Source of the DNA: Pseudomonadota bacterium
GTDB taxonomy: Bacteria > Pseudomonadota > Gammaproteobacteria > CALCKW01
Assembly (NCBI GenBank): GCA_039196715.1
Contig: JBCCUP010000009.1
Location: 21,071-85,070 of the forward strand
DNA: 64,000 nt
Direction: 5' to 3'
Below are positions 33,880 to 43,460 of the stretch, piece by piece. How positions within the stretch are numbered: the stretch's first letter is position 1; the number at the start of each line of letters is the position of its first letter. The notes beneath the pieces are model-generated. The model saw nothing but the letters and a program-made list of their open reading frames with translations, ran no database searches and was not told where the DNA came from. The position numbers were made by a program, and so were the translations under genes.

Positions 33880-35772
33880 ATGGACGGATTGCTCGGCCAG
33901 GCGTGCCTGTTTCTGGGCGCGGCGTTGATCACAGTCCCGATCGCCAAGCGTTGCGGGCTGGGGTCCGTGTTGGGTTACCTGATTGCAGGCGTGGTGATCG
34001 GGCCGGTGTTCGGGCTGGTTGGCGGCGACGTGACCGACATTCAGCATTTTGCCGAGTTTGGCGTGGTGATGATGCTGTTCCTGGTCGGTCTGGAGCTCGA
34101 ACCGCGCATGCTCTGGGAGATGCGTACCAAGCTGCTCGGGCTCGGTGGCCTTCAGGTGGTTGGCACCACGGCCTTGGTGACGGTCTGCGCCATGTGGTTC
34201 GGCCAACCGTGGCAGATCGCGCTCGCGATCGGTTTGATCCTGGCGTTGTCGTCCACGGCGATCGTTGTACAGACCCTGAATGAAAAGGGGCTGATGCAGA
34301 CGCCGGGCGGCAAGTCGAGTTTTTCGGTGCTGCTGTTTCAGGACATCGCCGTGATCCCGATGTTGGCCCTGATGCCGCTGCTGGCGCTGCCGGAGCTCGC
34401 GTCGACCGGCGGCCACGACGACCACCACGGCAGCACCAGCCTGGTGTCCGGCCTCTCACCCTGGCTCCAGGCCCTGATCACCGCCGGCGCCATCGGCGTG
34501 GTGGTCCTGAGCGGACGCTACGTCGTCAACCCGGTGCTGCACTACATCGCACGCGCGCGTTTGCGCGAGATGTTCACGGCCGTGGCGCTGTTTATCGTCA
34601 TCGGCATCGCGATGCTCATGAGCCTGGTCGGCCTGTCCCCGGCACTCGGCACCTTCCTCGCGGGTGTGGTGCTGGCCAACAGCGAGTTCCGGCACGAACT
34701 CGAGTCCGATCTCGAACCGTTCAAGGGCCTGTTGCTGGGCCTTTTCTTCATCACCGTCGGCGCGGCGATCGACACGGACGTGCTGTTCAACAACACGCTG
34801 CTGGTGGTGGCGCTGACGCTCGGCATCATGGCGGTCAAGGGCGGGATTCTGGCGTTGCTGGCATGGACGTTCCGCATCCGCGGGCGCGATGCCTGGCTGT
34901 TCGCCCTGTCGCTGGCCCAAGCCGGCGAGTTCGGGTTCGTGTTGTTGAGTTTCGCGACGCAGAACGCCGTACTGCCCGGTGATATCGGCGCGCTCCTGTC
35001 GCTGGTGGTGGCCTTTTCGATGTTTCTCACGCCGATGCTGTTCATTGCCTATGAGCAGTTGGTGCAGCCGCGCTTCGAAGCCGAGGACAAGCGGCAGGCG
35101 GACGAGATCGACGAGACCGGCACCGTGCTGATCGCCGGCATGGGGCGGTTTGGCATGATCATCAACCGCATGCTGGTGTCGATGGGGCACAAGACAGTCG
35201 TGCTCGATCACCAAAGTGAGCAGGTCGCTCGCCTGGCCAAGTTCGGCGTGAAGACATTCTTTGGTGATGCCTCGCGACCGGACCTGCTGGTGTCGGCCGG
35301 TATCGCCGAGGCCAGGGTGTTGGTGGTTGCGATCGAAGACATGGAGCGTTCGCTCGACATCGTGCGCTTTGCGCGTCGGGAGTACCCGAAGCTGCACATC
35401 GTGGCACGCGCCGCGGGTCGCATGGACGTGTACCGGCTTTACTACGCGGGTGCGGATGACATCATCCGCGAAACCTTCGACTCGGCCGTGCGCGCCGGGC
35501 GGTGTGCCTACGAGGCGCTCGGCATGCACCCCTACCTGGCTCACAAGTCGGCGCAGGCTTTCGTCCAATTCGACCGCGAGCTGATGATTCGGATGGCCGC
35601 GTACTGGGACGACGAGGTGGCCCCCGAAGACAACCCCGCGTACATCGAAGAGGGCAAGCGTCAGGCCGCGATGCTGGACACCGCCATGCGTGGCGGGCGG
35701 GGCAGCTTGCTCGACGCCAGCGAGCGCGGCTGGATTCCGCCCGGCAGCGTGCCGCAGGCCGAGGGGGACTAG
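33880..35772 (+). CDS. Glutathione-regulated K+ efflux antiporter, KefB/KefC type
   Basis: 630 aa. The N-terminal about 390 residues form a CPA2-type antiporter with about 12 helices, including FGVVMMLFLVGLELEPRMLW and SLAQAGEFGFVLLSF. A RCK/TrkA-N domain begins at about residue 410 (GTVLIAGMGRFGMIINRMLV) and the C-terminal tail is acidic. Kef systems release K+ when glutathione adducts bind, acidifying the cytoplasm and protecting against electrophiles. The ATG directly follows the KefF-like stop (TAGATG), so the pair is translationally coupled. The loop HDDHHGST around residue 173 is a potentially metal-binding insertion. Confidence 0.93.
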   Translation: MDGLLGQACLFLGAALITVPIAKRCGLGSVLGYLIAGVVIGPVFGLVGGDVTDIQHFAEFGVVMMLFLVGLELEPRMLWEMRTKLLGLGGLQVVGTTALVTVCAMWFGQPWQIALAIGLILALSSTAIVVQTLNEKGLMQTPGGKSSFSVLLFQDIAVIPMLALMPLLALPELASTGGHDDHHGSTSLVSGLSPWLQALITAGAIGVVVLSGRYVVNPVLHYIARARLREMFTAVALFIVIGIAMLMSLVGLSPALGTFLAGVVLANSEFRHELESDLEPFKGLLLGLFFITVGAAIDTDVLFNNTLLVVALTLGIMAVKGGILALLAWTFRIRGRDAWLFALSLAQAGEFGFVLLSFATQNAVLPGDIGALLSLVVAFSMFLTPMLFIAYEQLVQPRFEAEDKRQADEIDETGTVLIAGMGRFGMIINRMLVSMGHKTVVLDHQSEQVARLAKFGVKTFFGDASRPDLLVSAGIAEARVLVVAIEDMERSLDIVRFARREYPKLHIVARAAGRMDVYRLYYAGADDIIRETFDSAVRAGRCAYEALGMHPYLAHKSAQAFVQFDRELMIRMAAYWDDEVAPEDNPAYIEEGKRQAAMLDTAMRGGRGSLLDASERGWIPPGSVPQAEGD

Positions 35773-35774
35773 GT

Positions 35775-36113
35775 GTGCCGGGGCCCGAGGTGACGTTGCA
35801 CAGCCTCTTTGATCTGAACCCGGGTTGCACCGAAACGGGTTTCAAAGCCGCCTACGACGCGTTCGCGGCTCACCTGCGGGACGCGGGCTTCGTGGTGAGC
35901 TGGTGCACGCGGCGGCGGTTGCCGCACGCGGGCTACGACACCGACCCGCCCGCCACCGGTTTTGCTGCCGACCTGGTGTTTGCCGACCGGGCGGCGATGC
36001 TGTTGGCCTGGGATCACGTCGAGGCCGACGGGCCGGGAGTTCAGGGCGTCCACCACGCCGTCAACCGGCAAGTGTGCAAAGCGCAATTCTTCCTCACCGA
36101 GGTCGTGGACTGA
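35775..36113 (+). CDS. Small conserved protein (DUF6614-like)
   Basis: 112 aa from a GTG two bases after the kefC-type stop. A compact alpha/beta protein without signal peptide or membrane helix (LHSLFDLNPGCTETGFKAAY, later CTRRRLPHAGYDTDPPATGF). The pattern resembles small dimeric alpha-beta-barrel proteins, and I associate it with DUF6614, but only tentatively. Its tight spacing suggests co-transcription with the Kef genes. No catalytic motif can be named. Confidence 0.6.
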   Translation: MPGPEVTLHSLFDLNPGCTETGFKAAYDAFAAHLRDAGFVVSWCTRRRLPHAGYDTDPPATGFAADLVFADRAAMLLAWDHVEADGPGVQGVHHAVNRQVCKAQFFLTEVVD

Positions 36114-36183
36114 GCGGCCCACCGTGCGCCGGTGAGCCAACTTGGCTAGGCTAGCGGCATCCGTTGTTCAGAGAGAGTCGGTC

Positions 36184-37026
36184 ATGGCCACCCTGGAGCC
36201 CGTTGATTTCACTGCGCCCGACGCGCCCGAACGTTTTGCCCGGTCTCTGCGTGAGACCGGTTTCGGGGTGCTCACCAACCACCCGCTCGACCCCGCTCAA
36301 GTCAGTTCGATCTACGCCAATTGGCAGGGCTTTTTCGACGGCGACGACAAGCACGATTTCGTCTACACCGTCGGCCCCCAGGACGGTTTCTTTCCGGCCG
36401 AAATGGCCGAATCGGCCAAGGGCCAGAGCGTCAAGGACATCAAGGAGTATTTCCACTTCTACCCCTGGGGCAAATGCCCGGCGGCACTGCGTGACGAGTT
36501 GCTCGACTACTACTCCGGCGCGGGCGCTCTCGCCCAGACACTGCTGGGCTGGGTCGAAGCGCACACCCCGGCGACGGTGTCCGAGCGTTTCTCAGAGCCC
36601 CTCTCGGCGATGATGGACGGCAGCGAGCAATCCCTGTTGCGCATTCTGCACTACCCGCCGCTGACCGGTGGCGAGGAGCCCAGCGCCATCCGCGCAGCGG
36701 CGCACGAGGACATCAACCTCCTGACCATACTGCCAGCCTCGAACGAGCCGGGCTTGCAAGTGTTGGCCAAGGATGGCTCGTGGATCGACGTGCCGTGTGA
36801 GTTCGGCAATCTGATTGTCAACATCGGTGACATGTTGCAGGAGGCGACGGACGCCTACTATCCGTCCACCATGCACCGCGTGATCAACCCCGAGGGTGCG
36901 CGCAAGGACAAATCGCGCATTTCGCTGCCGTTGTTTCTGCACCCGCGACCTGACGTACGGTTGTCGGAACGCTACACAGCGGATGAGTACCTCAAACAGC
37001 GGTTGCGCGAGCTCGGGGTGATCTGA
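36184..37026 (+). CDS. 2-oxoglutarate/Fe(II)-dependent oxygenase, isopenicillin-N-synthase-like
   Basis: 280 aa. The double-stranded beta-helix core has the iron ligands H174 and D176 in AAHEDINLLTIL and H231 in MHRVINP, and the 2-oxoglutarate-binding RxS motif (R245, S247). The N-terminal SLRETGFGVLTNHPLD is the typical DIOX_N start. Members include gibberellin oxidases, ethylene-forming enzymes and other hydroxylases, so the substrate is open. It is not EctD, which belongs to the PhyH family, although an ectoine synthase gene ends 9 bp away on the opposite strand. Confidence 0.88.
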   Translation: MATLEPVDFTAPDAPERFARSLRETGFGVLTNHPLDPAQVSSIYANWQGFFDGDDKHDFVYTVGPQDGFFPAEMAESAKGQSVKDIKEYFHFYPWGKCPAALRDELLDYYSGAGALAQTLLGWVEAHTPATVSERFSEPLSAMMDGSEQSLLRILHYPPLTGGEEPSAIRAAAHEDINLLTILPASNEPGLQVLAKDGSWIDVPCEFGNLIVNIGDMLQEATDAYYPSTMHRVINPEGARKDKSRISLPLFLHPRPDVRLSERYTADEYLKQRLRELGVI

Positions 37027-37035
37027 TTCGGCGCG

Positions 37036-37422
37036 TCAGTCCGCGGGCGCGTAGCTGCCGTCCTCGCGGTGCACCTCCGCGCCCGTCAGCGGCGGGTTGA
37101 ACACACTCACAAGGCGCATGTCTCCGTCAATCGCGCGGACGCGGTGGCGGTCGTTCCTGTCCAGGGCGTACAGGGTGCCGGGGGACAGGCTGTGCGTTTC
37201 GCCGGTGGCGAGGTCAGTCAGCTCGCCACGCCCGGAGATGCAGTAGCACGCCTCGAGGTGGTGTTTGTACTCCAGGGTCAACTCGGCACCGGCGGCAATC
37301 ACGGTGTCGTTCAGGGTGAATCCCATGCAGTCTGTTGCGAGCAGCAGGCGGCGGCTTTGCCAGCCGGGCCCGGTGACATCGCGTTCACCGCCGAGGATTT
37401 CGTCGAGCTTCCGTACGATCAT
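37036..37422 (-). CDS. ectC: Ectoine synthase (orphan)
   Basis: 128 aa, exact EctC length. The cupin protein shows every residue I know as catalytic or ligand-binding in characterised EctC, at the same numbering: T40, Y52, H55, E57, Y85, D91 and H93. The end FNPPLTGAEVHREDG is diagnostic. EctC cyclises N-gamma-acetyl-diaminobutyrate to ectoine. No ectA, ectB, ectD or ask_ect is nearby, so this is an orphan ectC, a situation known in other bacteria where the role may be to use an external or alternative precursor. It follows a methyltransferase gene after 21 bp, a probable operon. Confidence 0.93.
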   Translation of the reverse strand: MIVRKLDEILGGERDVTGPGWQSRRLLLATDCMGFTLNDTVIAAGAELTLEYKHHLEACYCISGRGELTDLATGETHSLSPGTLYALDRNDRHRVRAIDGDMRLVSVFNPPLTGAEVHREDGSYAPAD

Positions 37423-37443
37423 CAGAGTTCCTCTCGAGTCGCG

Positions 37444-38067
37444 TTAGCGCTTGCGCAGGCTGATGACCCAGCCGCGCAGGTCGATGCCGGGGATATGCTC
37501 CCCGGCTTCGTCGCCGAGGTGGTCGATGACACCCGCGTCATCGAGTGCTGCCACGTGGCGTGTGAGCGACCCCTCCTGGTAGAAGTGGTCGTTGAGGCCG
37601 ATGACGACAGGCGCGTCGGTTTTGCAGACGCGCAAAATGTCGTCGAGTGCGTCCGCGCGCACGTGGCCGAAAGAGAAGACACCGACCACGGTGGCTGCGT
37701 CGTAGTGGGCATCGGGTACCGCCATTGGCGGCGTGTTCAGGTCGGCGTTGAACAGCCGGCGGTACAGGCCGAGGGCGCGGGCCTTGTCCAACATGCCCTC
37801 GGAAAAATCACAGCCGTCGATGCATTGGTAGCCGACTTCGTAGAGCGCGACGCCAGCGAGTCCGGTGCCGCAACCCACGTCGAGGATGGCGATGTCGCGC
37901 GCCGGTGCCAGCGCCAGCAAGGTGTCGCGGCAGCGCGCAGGTTGCTGGTAGCCGTTCTCGTCGAACACCTCGCTGTCGTAGGTCGCCGCCCAGCGGTCGT
38001 ACATCTGCCGGGTCTCGGCATCGGATCGTGTGTCGTAGGCCTTGTCGAGAAATCCGCCGTTGCTCAT
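37444..38067 (-). CDS. SAM-dependent methyltransferase, class I
   Basis: 207 aa. Motif I is ILDVGCGTGLAGVALYEVGY, followed by IDGCDFSEGMLDKAR with the acidic ribose-binding residue. Before these is MYDRWAATYDSEVFDENGY, as in Williams-Beuren-type and UbiE-like methyltransferases. It probably methylates a small molecule; the substrate is unknown. It precedes ectC by 21 bp on the same strand, so the two gene products may act on related compounds. It is divergent from the transhydrogenase-like gene at 38201. Confidence 0.88.
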   Translation of the reverse strand: MSNGGFLDKAYDTRSDAETRQMYDRWAATYDSEVFDENGYQQPARCRDTLLALAPARDIAILDVGCGTGLAGVALYEVGYQCIDGCDFSEGMLDKARALGLYRRLFNADLNTPPMAVPDAHYDAATVVGVFSFGHVRADALDDILRVCKTDAPVVIGLNDHFYQEGSLTRHVAALDDAGVIDHLGDEAGEHIPGIDLRGWVISLRKR

Positions 38068-38200
38068 GCCGCCCGCCCTCATCGTCACTGCACGTGTGCA
38101 GGCTCGCACACGTCGGTTCGCTTCTGCAAACCGCGACGCCGCGGCCCGACCGCGACGGGAGGGTTGGTATACTCGCAGACCACGAACAGGAGAACGCGTC

Positions 38201-39514
38201 ATGGGGTGCCAGTATTTCGATCCGTGCCAGGGCGGCGCAGACAGTTTCAGTGTGGTGGTGCCCAGGGTGACGTTCGGTCGTGGATGCCTCTCGGAGGTCG
38301 GGCAGCGTGCAGCCTGGCTCGGGTACCGGCGCGTGGCGGTTTTCACCGACCCCGGCTTGCGCGACGGCCCCTACGTCGACACCGTGTTACGCGCCTTGGC
38401 TGAAAAGGGCATCGACGCGGCAGTCTTCGACGCGCTGCGCATTGAACCCGATGACACCACCACCGAGGACGGTGGGCGATTTCTCGCCGACGGTCGCTTC
38501 GACGCCATCGTTTCCGTGGGCGGGGGGTCGGTTATCGACACCGCAAAGGGCGCGGCCATCCTGGCGGAGCACGGCGGCACTCTCGAAGACTACTTTGCGC
38601 CGCCGATCGGACGGGGCAGTCCGGTGCCCGGACCCGTGTTGCCGCACATCGCTTGCCCGACCACCTCGGGGACCGGATCCGAGTGCACGTCGATCACGGT
38701 GATCCGATTCAACAAGCTCGATTGCAAGTTTGTGCTGTCGAGCCCGTACCTGTTGCCGATCGAAGCCCTGGTGGACCCGGCCTGCATTGACACCGTGCCC
38801 GCCAACGTCGTCGCCAGCACCGGCTTCGACCTGCTGAGTCACGCGCTGGAGTGTTACACCGCGCGGGCATACACCCGCTGGGACAAGGTCACGGAGTCGG
38901 CAGCGCGCCCACTGCTGCAGGGCGCCAACCCGTGGTCGGATCTCGCCGCGCGCGAGGCGCTCGACATCGCCGGTACCTACATCGAACGTGGCGTCGCCGA
39001 CAGTGCGGACACCGAGGCGCGAGACAAACTCGCCTGGGGCGCGACCCTCGCCGGGATGGCTTTTGGCAACTCCGGCACACACCTGCCACACGCCATGTCC
39101 TACGGCGTCACGCATTACATGAACGAGATCAGCGACCTGCGCACCGATGGCTACAGTGTCGACACGCCCTTCGTGCCGCACGGGATCAGTGTCATCGTCA
39201 ACGCGCCCGCGATCTTTCGCTACTGCGCCGCGGGCGCGCCGGAACGGCATCTCGAGGCGGCTGCCCACCTGCACGCCGACCGTCGCGGCGCGGGCCCGGA
39301 TGACGCGGGAGAGGTGCTGTCCAACCGGCTGATCGAATTGATGCGCGCAACCGGCATGCCGAACGGACTGCGTGCGCTCGGCTTCGATGACGCACACTGT
39401 CAGCCCATGGCGGTCTCGAGCGTGCGGCAGACACGCGCGATCGGGAACGCGCCGCGCGAATCGAATGTGGTCGACATGGAAAACATGTACCGCGACGCGC
39501 TCGCCTATTGGTGA
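38201..39514 (+). CDS. Iron-containing alcohol dehydrogenase, hydroxyacid-oxoacid transhydrogenase-like
   Basis: 437 aa. Nucleotide site VSVGGGSVIDTAKGAAI, metal-site regions SGFDLLSHALE-like (here TGFDLLSHALECYTARAY), and GNSGTHLPHAMSYGV followed by FVPHGISV. The insertion around residues 225-245 (YTRWDKVTESAARPLLQGAN) is the feature that separates HOT (ADHFE1) from other iron ADHs. HOT transfers hydride from gamma-hydroxybutyrate or similar to 2-oxoglutarate, giving D-2-hydroxyglutarate. AGGAG stands about 10 bases before the start. A D-2-hydroxyglutarate-dehydrogenase-like protein is encoded 5 kb upstream. Confidence 0.88.
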   Translation: MGCQYFDPCQGGADSFSVVVPRVTFGRGCLSEVGQRAAWLGYRRVAVFTDPGLRDGPYVDTVLRALAEKGIDAAVFDALRIEPDDTTTEDGGRFLADGRFDAIVSVGGGSVIDTAKGAAILAEHGGTLEDYFAPPIGRGSPVPGPVLPHIACPTTSGTGSECTSITVIRFNKLDCKFVLSSPYLLPIEALVDPACIDTVPANVVASTGFDLLSHALECYTARAYTRWDKVTESAARPLLQGANPWSDLAAREALDIAGTYIERGVADSADTEARDKLAWGATLAGMAFGNSGTHLPHAMSYGVTHYMNEISDLRTDGYSVDTPFVPHGISVIVNAPAIFRYCAAGAPERHLEAAAHLHADRRGAGPDDAGEVLSNRLIELMRATGMPNGLRALGFDDAHCQPMAVSSVRQTRAIGNAPRESNVVDMENMYRDALAYW

Positions 39515-39557
39515 GACGCCCCGGTACCGATGGCACGGAAGCCGCTACGTTCGGTGG

Positions 39558-40211
39558 ATGTTCTGGTACCTGCTTTTTGCCGGTGTGGCAGCGTGGTTGA
39601 TCGGCCGTGAGATTCGGCGACCCGTGCCCTTCGATGCGCCGCGCGGCAGTTTTTCCTACGGGTACATGGCGACGTTGTCGCTGTGCCTGTTGGTGTGCCT
39701 GGGGTTGGCCCTGAGTCACTTGCGCTTCGAGGCGATGCTGACCGAACACGCCCGGGCCGTGTCGGGCAACCCTGACGCCGACGTGCACTGCCAGTCGTTG
39801 CTCGAAACCATGCTGGACCCCTTGCCGATGGCGGTGGCACACGCTCGCCCGGACACCGGCCAGATCGAATTCAAGGCCACCTGGTGTTCACACCTGGCGG
39901 ACCACCTCGCGGACCCAGGCAAAGCGCAGGCCGAAGCCCTCTGGGCCATGCACGTCTTCACGCACGAAGTCATGCACATTCGCGGCGAGATGAATGAGCA
40001 GAAGACCGACTGTCAGGCCTACCAGCGCAACCAGGCCATGGCCGAACGCTTCGGGATTCCAGCTGACATCGCCGCCCGCAATGCGGCGGCGATCTACGAA
40101 AACCGCTCCCGCCACAAAACCTACTATTCGCCGCAGTGCCGGCCCGGCGGTGTACTGGACGAGCAGCTTCCGTTCCCGCCGTGGGGCGCAACCGCAGTTG
40201 TACGTCGCTGA
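39558..40211 (+). CDS. Membrane-anchored protein with HExxH motif, function unknown
   Basis: 217 aa. Two N-terminal helices (about residues 2-17 and 36-53) anchor a soluble domain. In it lies FTHEVMHIRGEMNEQKTDC: H136, E137 and H140 form a perfect HExxH zincin motif, with E144 and E147 as possible third ligands. Four cysteines are scattered, and the C terminus is Arg/Lys-rich (YENRSRHKTYYSPQCRPGG). I do not recognise a family. The motif suggests a membrane-tethered zinc metalloprotease or a structurally similar zinc protein. It follows the transhydrogenase-like gene after 43 bp and is convergent with hutU. Confidence 0.65.
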   Translation: MFWYLLFAGVAAWLIGREIRRPVPFDAPRGSFSYGYMATLSLCLLVCLGLALSHLRFEAMLTEHARAVSGNPDADVHCQSLLETMLDPLPMAVAHARPDTGQIEFKATWCSHLADHLADPGKAQAEALWAMHVFTHEVMHIRGEMNEQKTDCQAYQRNQAMAERFGIPADIAARNAAAIYENRSRHKTYYSPQCRPGGVLDEQLPFPPWGATAVVRR

Positions 40212-40248
40212 CGCGCCGGCGGGGAGACCCGTGGCTCGTCGACAACGG

Positions 40249-41919
40249 TCAGCGCGTCAGACTGGGTAAATTCAACTGGTGCGCCTGCGCACAGGTGATG
40301 GCGTCCTCGTACCCGGCGTCCGCGTGGCGCATCACGCCGGTCGCTGGGTCGTTCCAGAGCACGCGCGCGATACGCGCGTCGGCGGCTTCGCTGCCGTCGC
40401 AGCAGATCACCATGCCGGCGTGCTGCGAGTAACCCATGCCCACGCCCCCGCCGTGGTGGATCGACACCCAGGTCGCACCCGAGGCGCAATTGAGCAGGGC
40501 GTTGAGCAACGGCCAGTCCGACACGGCGTCCGACCCGTCCTGCATGGCCTCGGTCTCGCGGTTCGGCGAGGCGACCGAACCGGAGTCGAGGTGGTCCCGT
40601 CCGATCACGACCGGTGCCGACAACTCGCCGTTGCGCACCATCTCGTTGAAGGCCAGCCCCAGGCGGTCGCGTTGGCCCAATCCCACCCAGCAGATCCGCG
40701 CTGGCAGGCCCTGGAATGCAATACGCTCGCGTGCCATGTCGAGCCAGCGGTGCAGGTGCGCGTCGTCCGGAATGAGTTCCTTGACCTTCGCGTCGGTCTT
40801 GTAGATGTCCTCGGGGTCGCCTGACAACGCGGCCCAGCGAAACGGGCCGATACCGCGGCAGAACAGCGGTCGGATGTACGCCGGCACAAACCCCGGGAAA
40901 CTGAAGGCCTCGGTGAAGCCGGCGTCATCGGCGACCTGGCGGATGTTGTTGCCGTAGTCGAAGGTCGGGACGCCGGCGGCCTTGAACGCCGCCATGGCCT
41001 CGACGTGGGTGCGCATCGAGGCGGTGGCCGCAGCGACCACCGACGCCGGGTCCCGTTCACGGGCGTCGCGCCACGCCGCGAGGCTCCAACCCTGGGGCAG
41101 GTACCCGTTGGCCGGATCGTGGGCAGAGGTTTGATCGGTCAGCAGATCCGGTCGCACGCCGCGCGCAAGCAGTTCGGGCAGCACGTCTGCGGCGTTGCCC
41201 AGCAAACCGATGGATTTGGCTTCGCCCGCGGCGGTCCAGCGCGCGATGGTGTCGAGTGCATGGTCGAGTGAGTCGGTGCGCTCGTCGAGGTAGCGCGTCT
41301 TGAGGCGTGCGTCGATCCGGCTGCTGTCGCATTCGACCGCGAGGCAACACGCGCCGGCCATCACGGCGGCGAGTGGCTGGGCGCCGCCCATGCCACCGAG
41401 GCCTGCGGTCAACACCCACCGGCCTTGCAAATCGCCTCCGTAGTGCTGGCGGCCGGCCTCGACAAAGGTCTCGTACGTGCCCTGAACGATGCCCTGCGTG
41501 CCGATGTAGATCCACGACCCGGCCGTCATCTGGCCGTACATCGCCAGGCCCTTGCGATCGAGTTCGTTGAAGTGATCCCAGGTGGCCCAGTGCGGCACGA
41601 GGTTGGAGTTGGCGATCAGCACGCGCGGCGCATCGACGTGGGTGCGAAACACGCCCACGGGTTTGCCCGATTGCACCAGCAGGGTTTCGTCGTCGTCGAG
41701 GTGAGTGAGCGTCTCGACAATGCGGTCGAAGGCCGGCCAGTCGCGCGCGGCGCGGCCGATGCCACCGTAGACCACCAGGTCCTCGGGGTGCTCGGCGACC
41801 TCCGGGTGCAGGTTGTTCATCAGCATGCGAAGCGGGGCTTCGGTCGACCACGACCGGGCGGTGAGTGCGCTGCCGGTCGGCGGTATGACGGTGCGGAGGT
41901 TATGGCGGGAATCGGTCAT
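40249..41919 (-). CDS. hutU: Urocanate hydratase
   Basis: 556 aa, the expected length. Urocanase adds water to urocanate to give imidazolone propionate using tightly bound NAD+. Recognisable segments are [40 protein letters not shown] (NAD site), [17 protein letters not shown] and the C-terminal [19 protein letters not shown]. The ATG at 41919 overlaps the hutH stop (ATGA), so it is translationally coupled as the last gene of hutIHU. Confidence 0.97.
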   Translation of the reverse strand: MTDSRHNLRTVIPPTGSALTARSWSTEAPLRMLMNNLHPEVAEHPEDLVVYGGIGRAARDWPAFDRIVETLTHLDDDETLLVQSGKPVGVFRTHVDAPRVLIANSNLVPHWATWDHFNELDRKGLAMYGQMTAGSWIYIGTQGIVQGTYETFVEAGRQHYGGDLQGRWVLTAGLGGMGGAQPLAAVMAGACCLAVECDSSRIDARLKTRYLDERTDSLDHALDTIARWTAAGEAKSIGLLGNAADVLPELLARGVRPDLLTDQTSAHDPANGYLPQGWSLAAWRDARERDPASVVAAATASMRTHVEAMAAFKAAGVPTFDYGNNIRQVADDAGFTEAFSFPGFVPAYIRPLFCRGIGPFRWAALSGDPEDIYKTDAKVKELIPDDAHLHRWLDMARERIAFQGLPARICWVGLGQRDRLGLAFNEMVRNGELSAPVVIGRDHLDSGSVASPNRETEAMQDGSDAVSDWPLLNALLNCASGATWVSIHHGGGVGMGYSQHAGMVICCDGSEAADARIARVLWNDPATGVMRHADAGYEDAITCAQAHQLNLPSLTR

Positions 41920-43460
41920 GGATGTGGGTCCAGGGACAGGTCGGTGAGCTCGGCGGCCTTGGCGGCAGCGCCAGAGCGGATCAGGTCGGCGGCGAGCTCG
42001 AGGTCGTTCGCCATGTAGCGGTCGTGGCCGAGCGCCGGTACACGCGCGCGCAGGCTGGCGATGACCGCTTGCAAGGGCGCGCTGGTGCTCAGTGGCGCAC
42101 GGTACTCGACACCTTGCGCGGCGCACAGCCACTCGACGGCCAGGATGCGGCCAAGGTTGTCGGTCATCCGCGACAGTCGTCGCGCCGCGTGCGCTGCCAT
42201 TGAGACGTGGTCTTCCTGGTTCGCGCTGGTCGGGGTCGAGTCGGTCGAGCAGGGGTTTGCCAGATGTTTGTTCTCGCTCATGAGCGCGGCCGTCGTGATC
42301 TCGGCGACCATGAAGCCGGAGTTCAACCCCGGGTCCGGCGAGAGGAAGGGCGGCAGGTCGTATGACAAGGCCGGGTCGACCATCAGCGCGACGCGCCGCT
42401 GAGCAATCGCACCGATTTCCGACAGGGCCAGCGCGATCTGATCCGCCGCGAAGGCCACTGGCTGCGCGTGGAAATTGCCGCCGGACACGATTGCGCCCTC
42501 GTCTACCAGCACCAGGGGGTTGTCGGTGACCGCGTTGGCTTCAACGGTCAGGGTCTGCCCCGCATGCCGAAGCAGGTCGACGCACGCGCCGGTGACCTGG
42601 GGTTGGCAGCGGATGCAGTAGGGGTCCTGCACGCGCGTGTCGTGCTCGCGGTGCGACTCGCGTATCGCCGACCCGGCCATGGTCCGGCGCATGGCGGCGG
42701 CGACATCGATCTGGCCGCGCTGGCCGCGCAGCGCGTGTATCGCCGGGTGCAGCGGCGCCGTGGACCCCATGATCGCGTCGGTCGACAGCGCGCTGACCAC
42801 GACCGCCTCTCGTGCGAGTGTCCAGGCGTCGAACAACGCCACCAGCGCACACGCGGTGGAAAACTGCGTGCCGTTGATCAGCGCCAGGCCTTCCTTGGCT
42901 GCGAGTTCGATCGGCGCAATGCCTGCCGCCGCGAGTGCCGTGTGAGCCGGTTGTTTCGTGCATTGGCACCAGACATCACCTTCGCCCAACAGGGCGGCGG
43001 CCATGTGCGCGAGGGGTGCGAGATCGCCCGACGCGCCGACCGAGCCTTGCGCCGGTACGTGCGGCACGATGTCCGCGCAGAGCAGCGCCTGAATCTGGGT
43101 GAGTACGCCCCAGCGGACGCCCGAGGCACCGCGGCCGAGCGAGAGCAGCTTCAACACCATCATCAGCCGAACCGTGCGGGTATCCGCCGGATCGCCGACA
43201 CCGGCACAGTGCGAGAGGATGAGATTGCGTTGCAAGGTTGCGGTGTCTGCGGCGGCGATGCGCACGGTGGCAAGTTTGCCGAAGCCGGTGTTCACGCCGT
43301 ACACCGCGTCACCGCCGTCGACTGCCCGGGCCACGCAGCGCGCCGCGGCATCGACAGCGGGTTGCGCGGCCGGGTCGATGCGGGGGCGAACACGTGCGTC
43401 GGCGATGGCGGCGAGCTGGGCGAGGTCGGCGTTGCCGGGTTGGAGCAGAGCGTTGGTCAC
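41916..43460 (-). CDS. hutH: Histidine ammonia-lyase
   Basis: 514 aa. The MIO-forming Ala-Ser-Gly is at residues 143-145 in [23 protein letters not shown] (catalytic Tyr), NGTQFSTA and the later [14 protein letters not shown] segment (here [15 protein letters not shown]) complete the family signature. The enzyme deaminates histidine to urocanate. The start is the GTG at 43460, in a GTGA overlap with hutI; upstream extension is not conserved. Expected to be repressed by HutC through the operator at 44673. Confidence 0.97.
   Translation of the reverse strand: MTNALLQPGNADLAQLAAIADARVRPRIDPAAQPAVDAAARCVARAVDGGDAVYGVNTGFGKLATVRIAAADTATLQRNLILSHCAGVGDPADTRTVRLMMVLKLLSLGRGASGVRWGVLTQIQALLCADIVPHVPAQGSVGASGDLAPLAHMAAALLGEGDVWCQCTKQPAHTALAAAGIAPIELAAKEGLALINGTQFSTACALVALFDAWTLAREAVVVSALSTDAIMGSTAPLHPAIHALRGQRGQIDVAAAMRRTMAGSAIRESHREHDTRVQDPYCIRCQPQVTGACVDLLRHAGQTLTVEANAVTDNPLVLVDEGAIVSGGNFHAQPVAFAADQIALALSEIGAIAQRRVALMVDPALSYDLPPFLSPDPGLNSGFMVAEITTAALMSENKHLANPCSTDSTPTSANQEDHVSMAAHAARRLSRMTDNLGRILAVEWLCAAQGVEYRAPLSTSAPLQAVIASLRARVPALGHDRYMANDLELAADLIRSGAAAKAAELTDLSLDPHP

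Noticed and set aside
33128..34428. Long minus-strand frame extending upstream of the D2HGDH-like gene through kefF and kefC
   Set aside because: It is antisense to two recognised plus-strand genes and rich in His/Gln/Arg with no domain.
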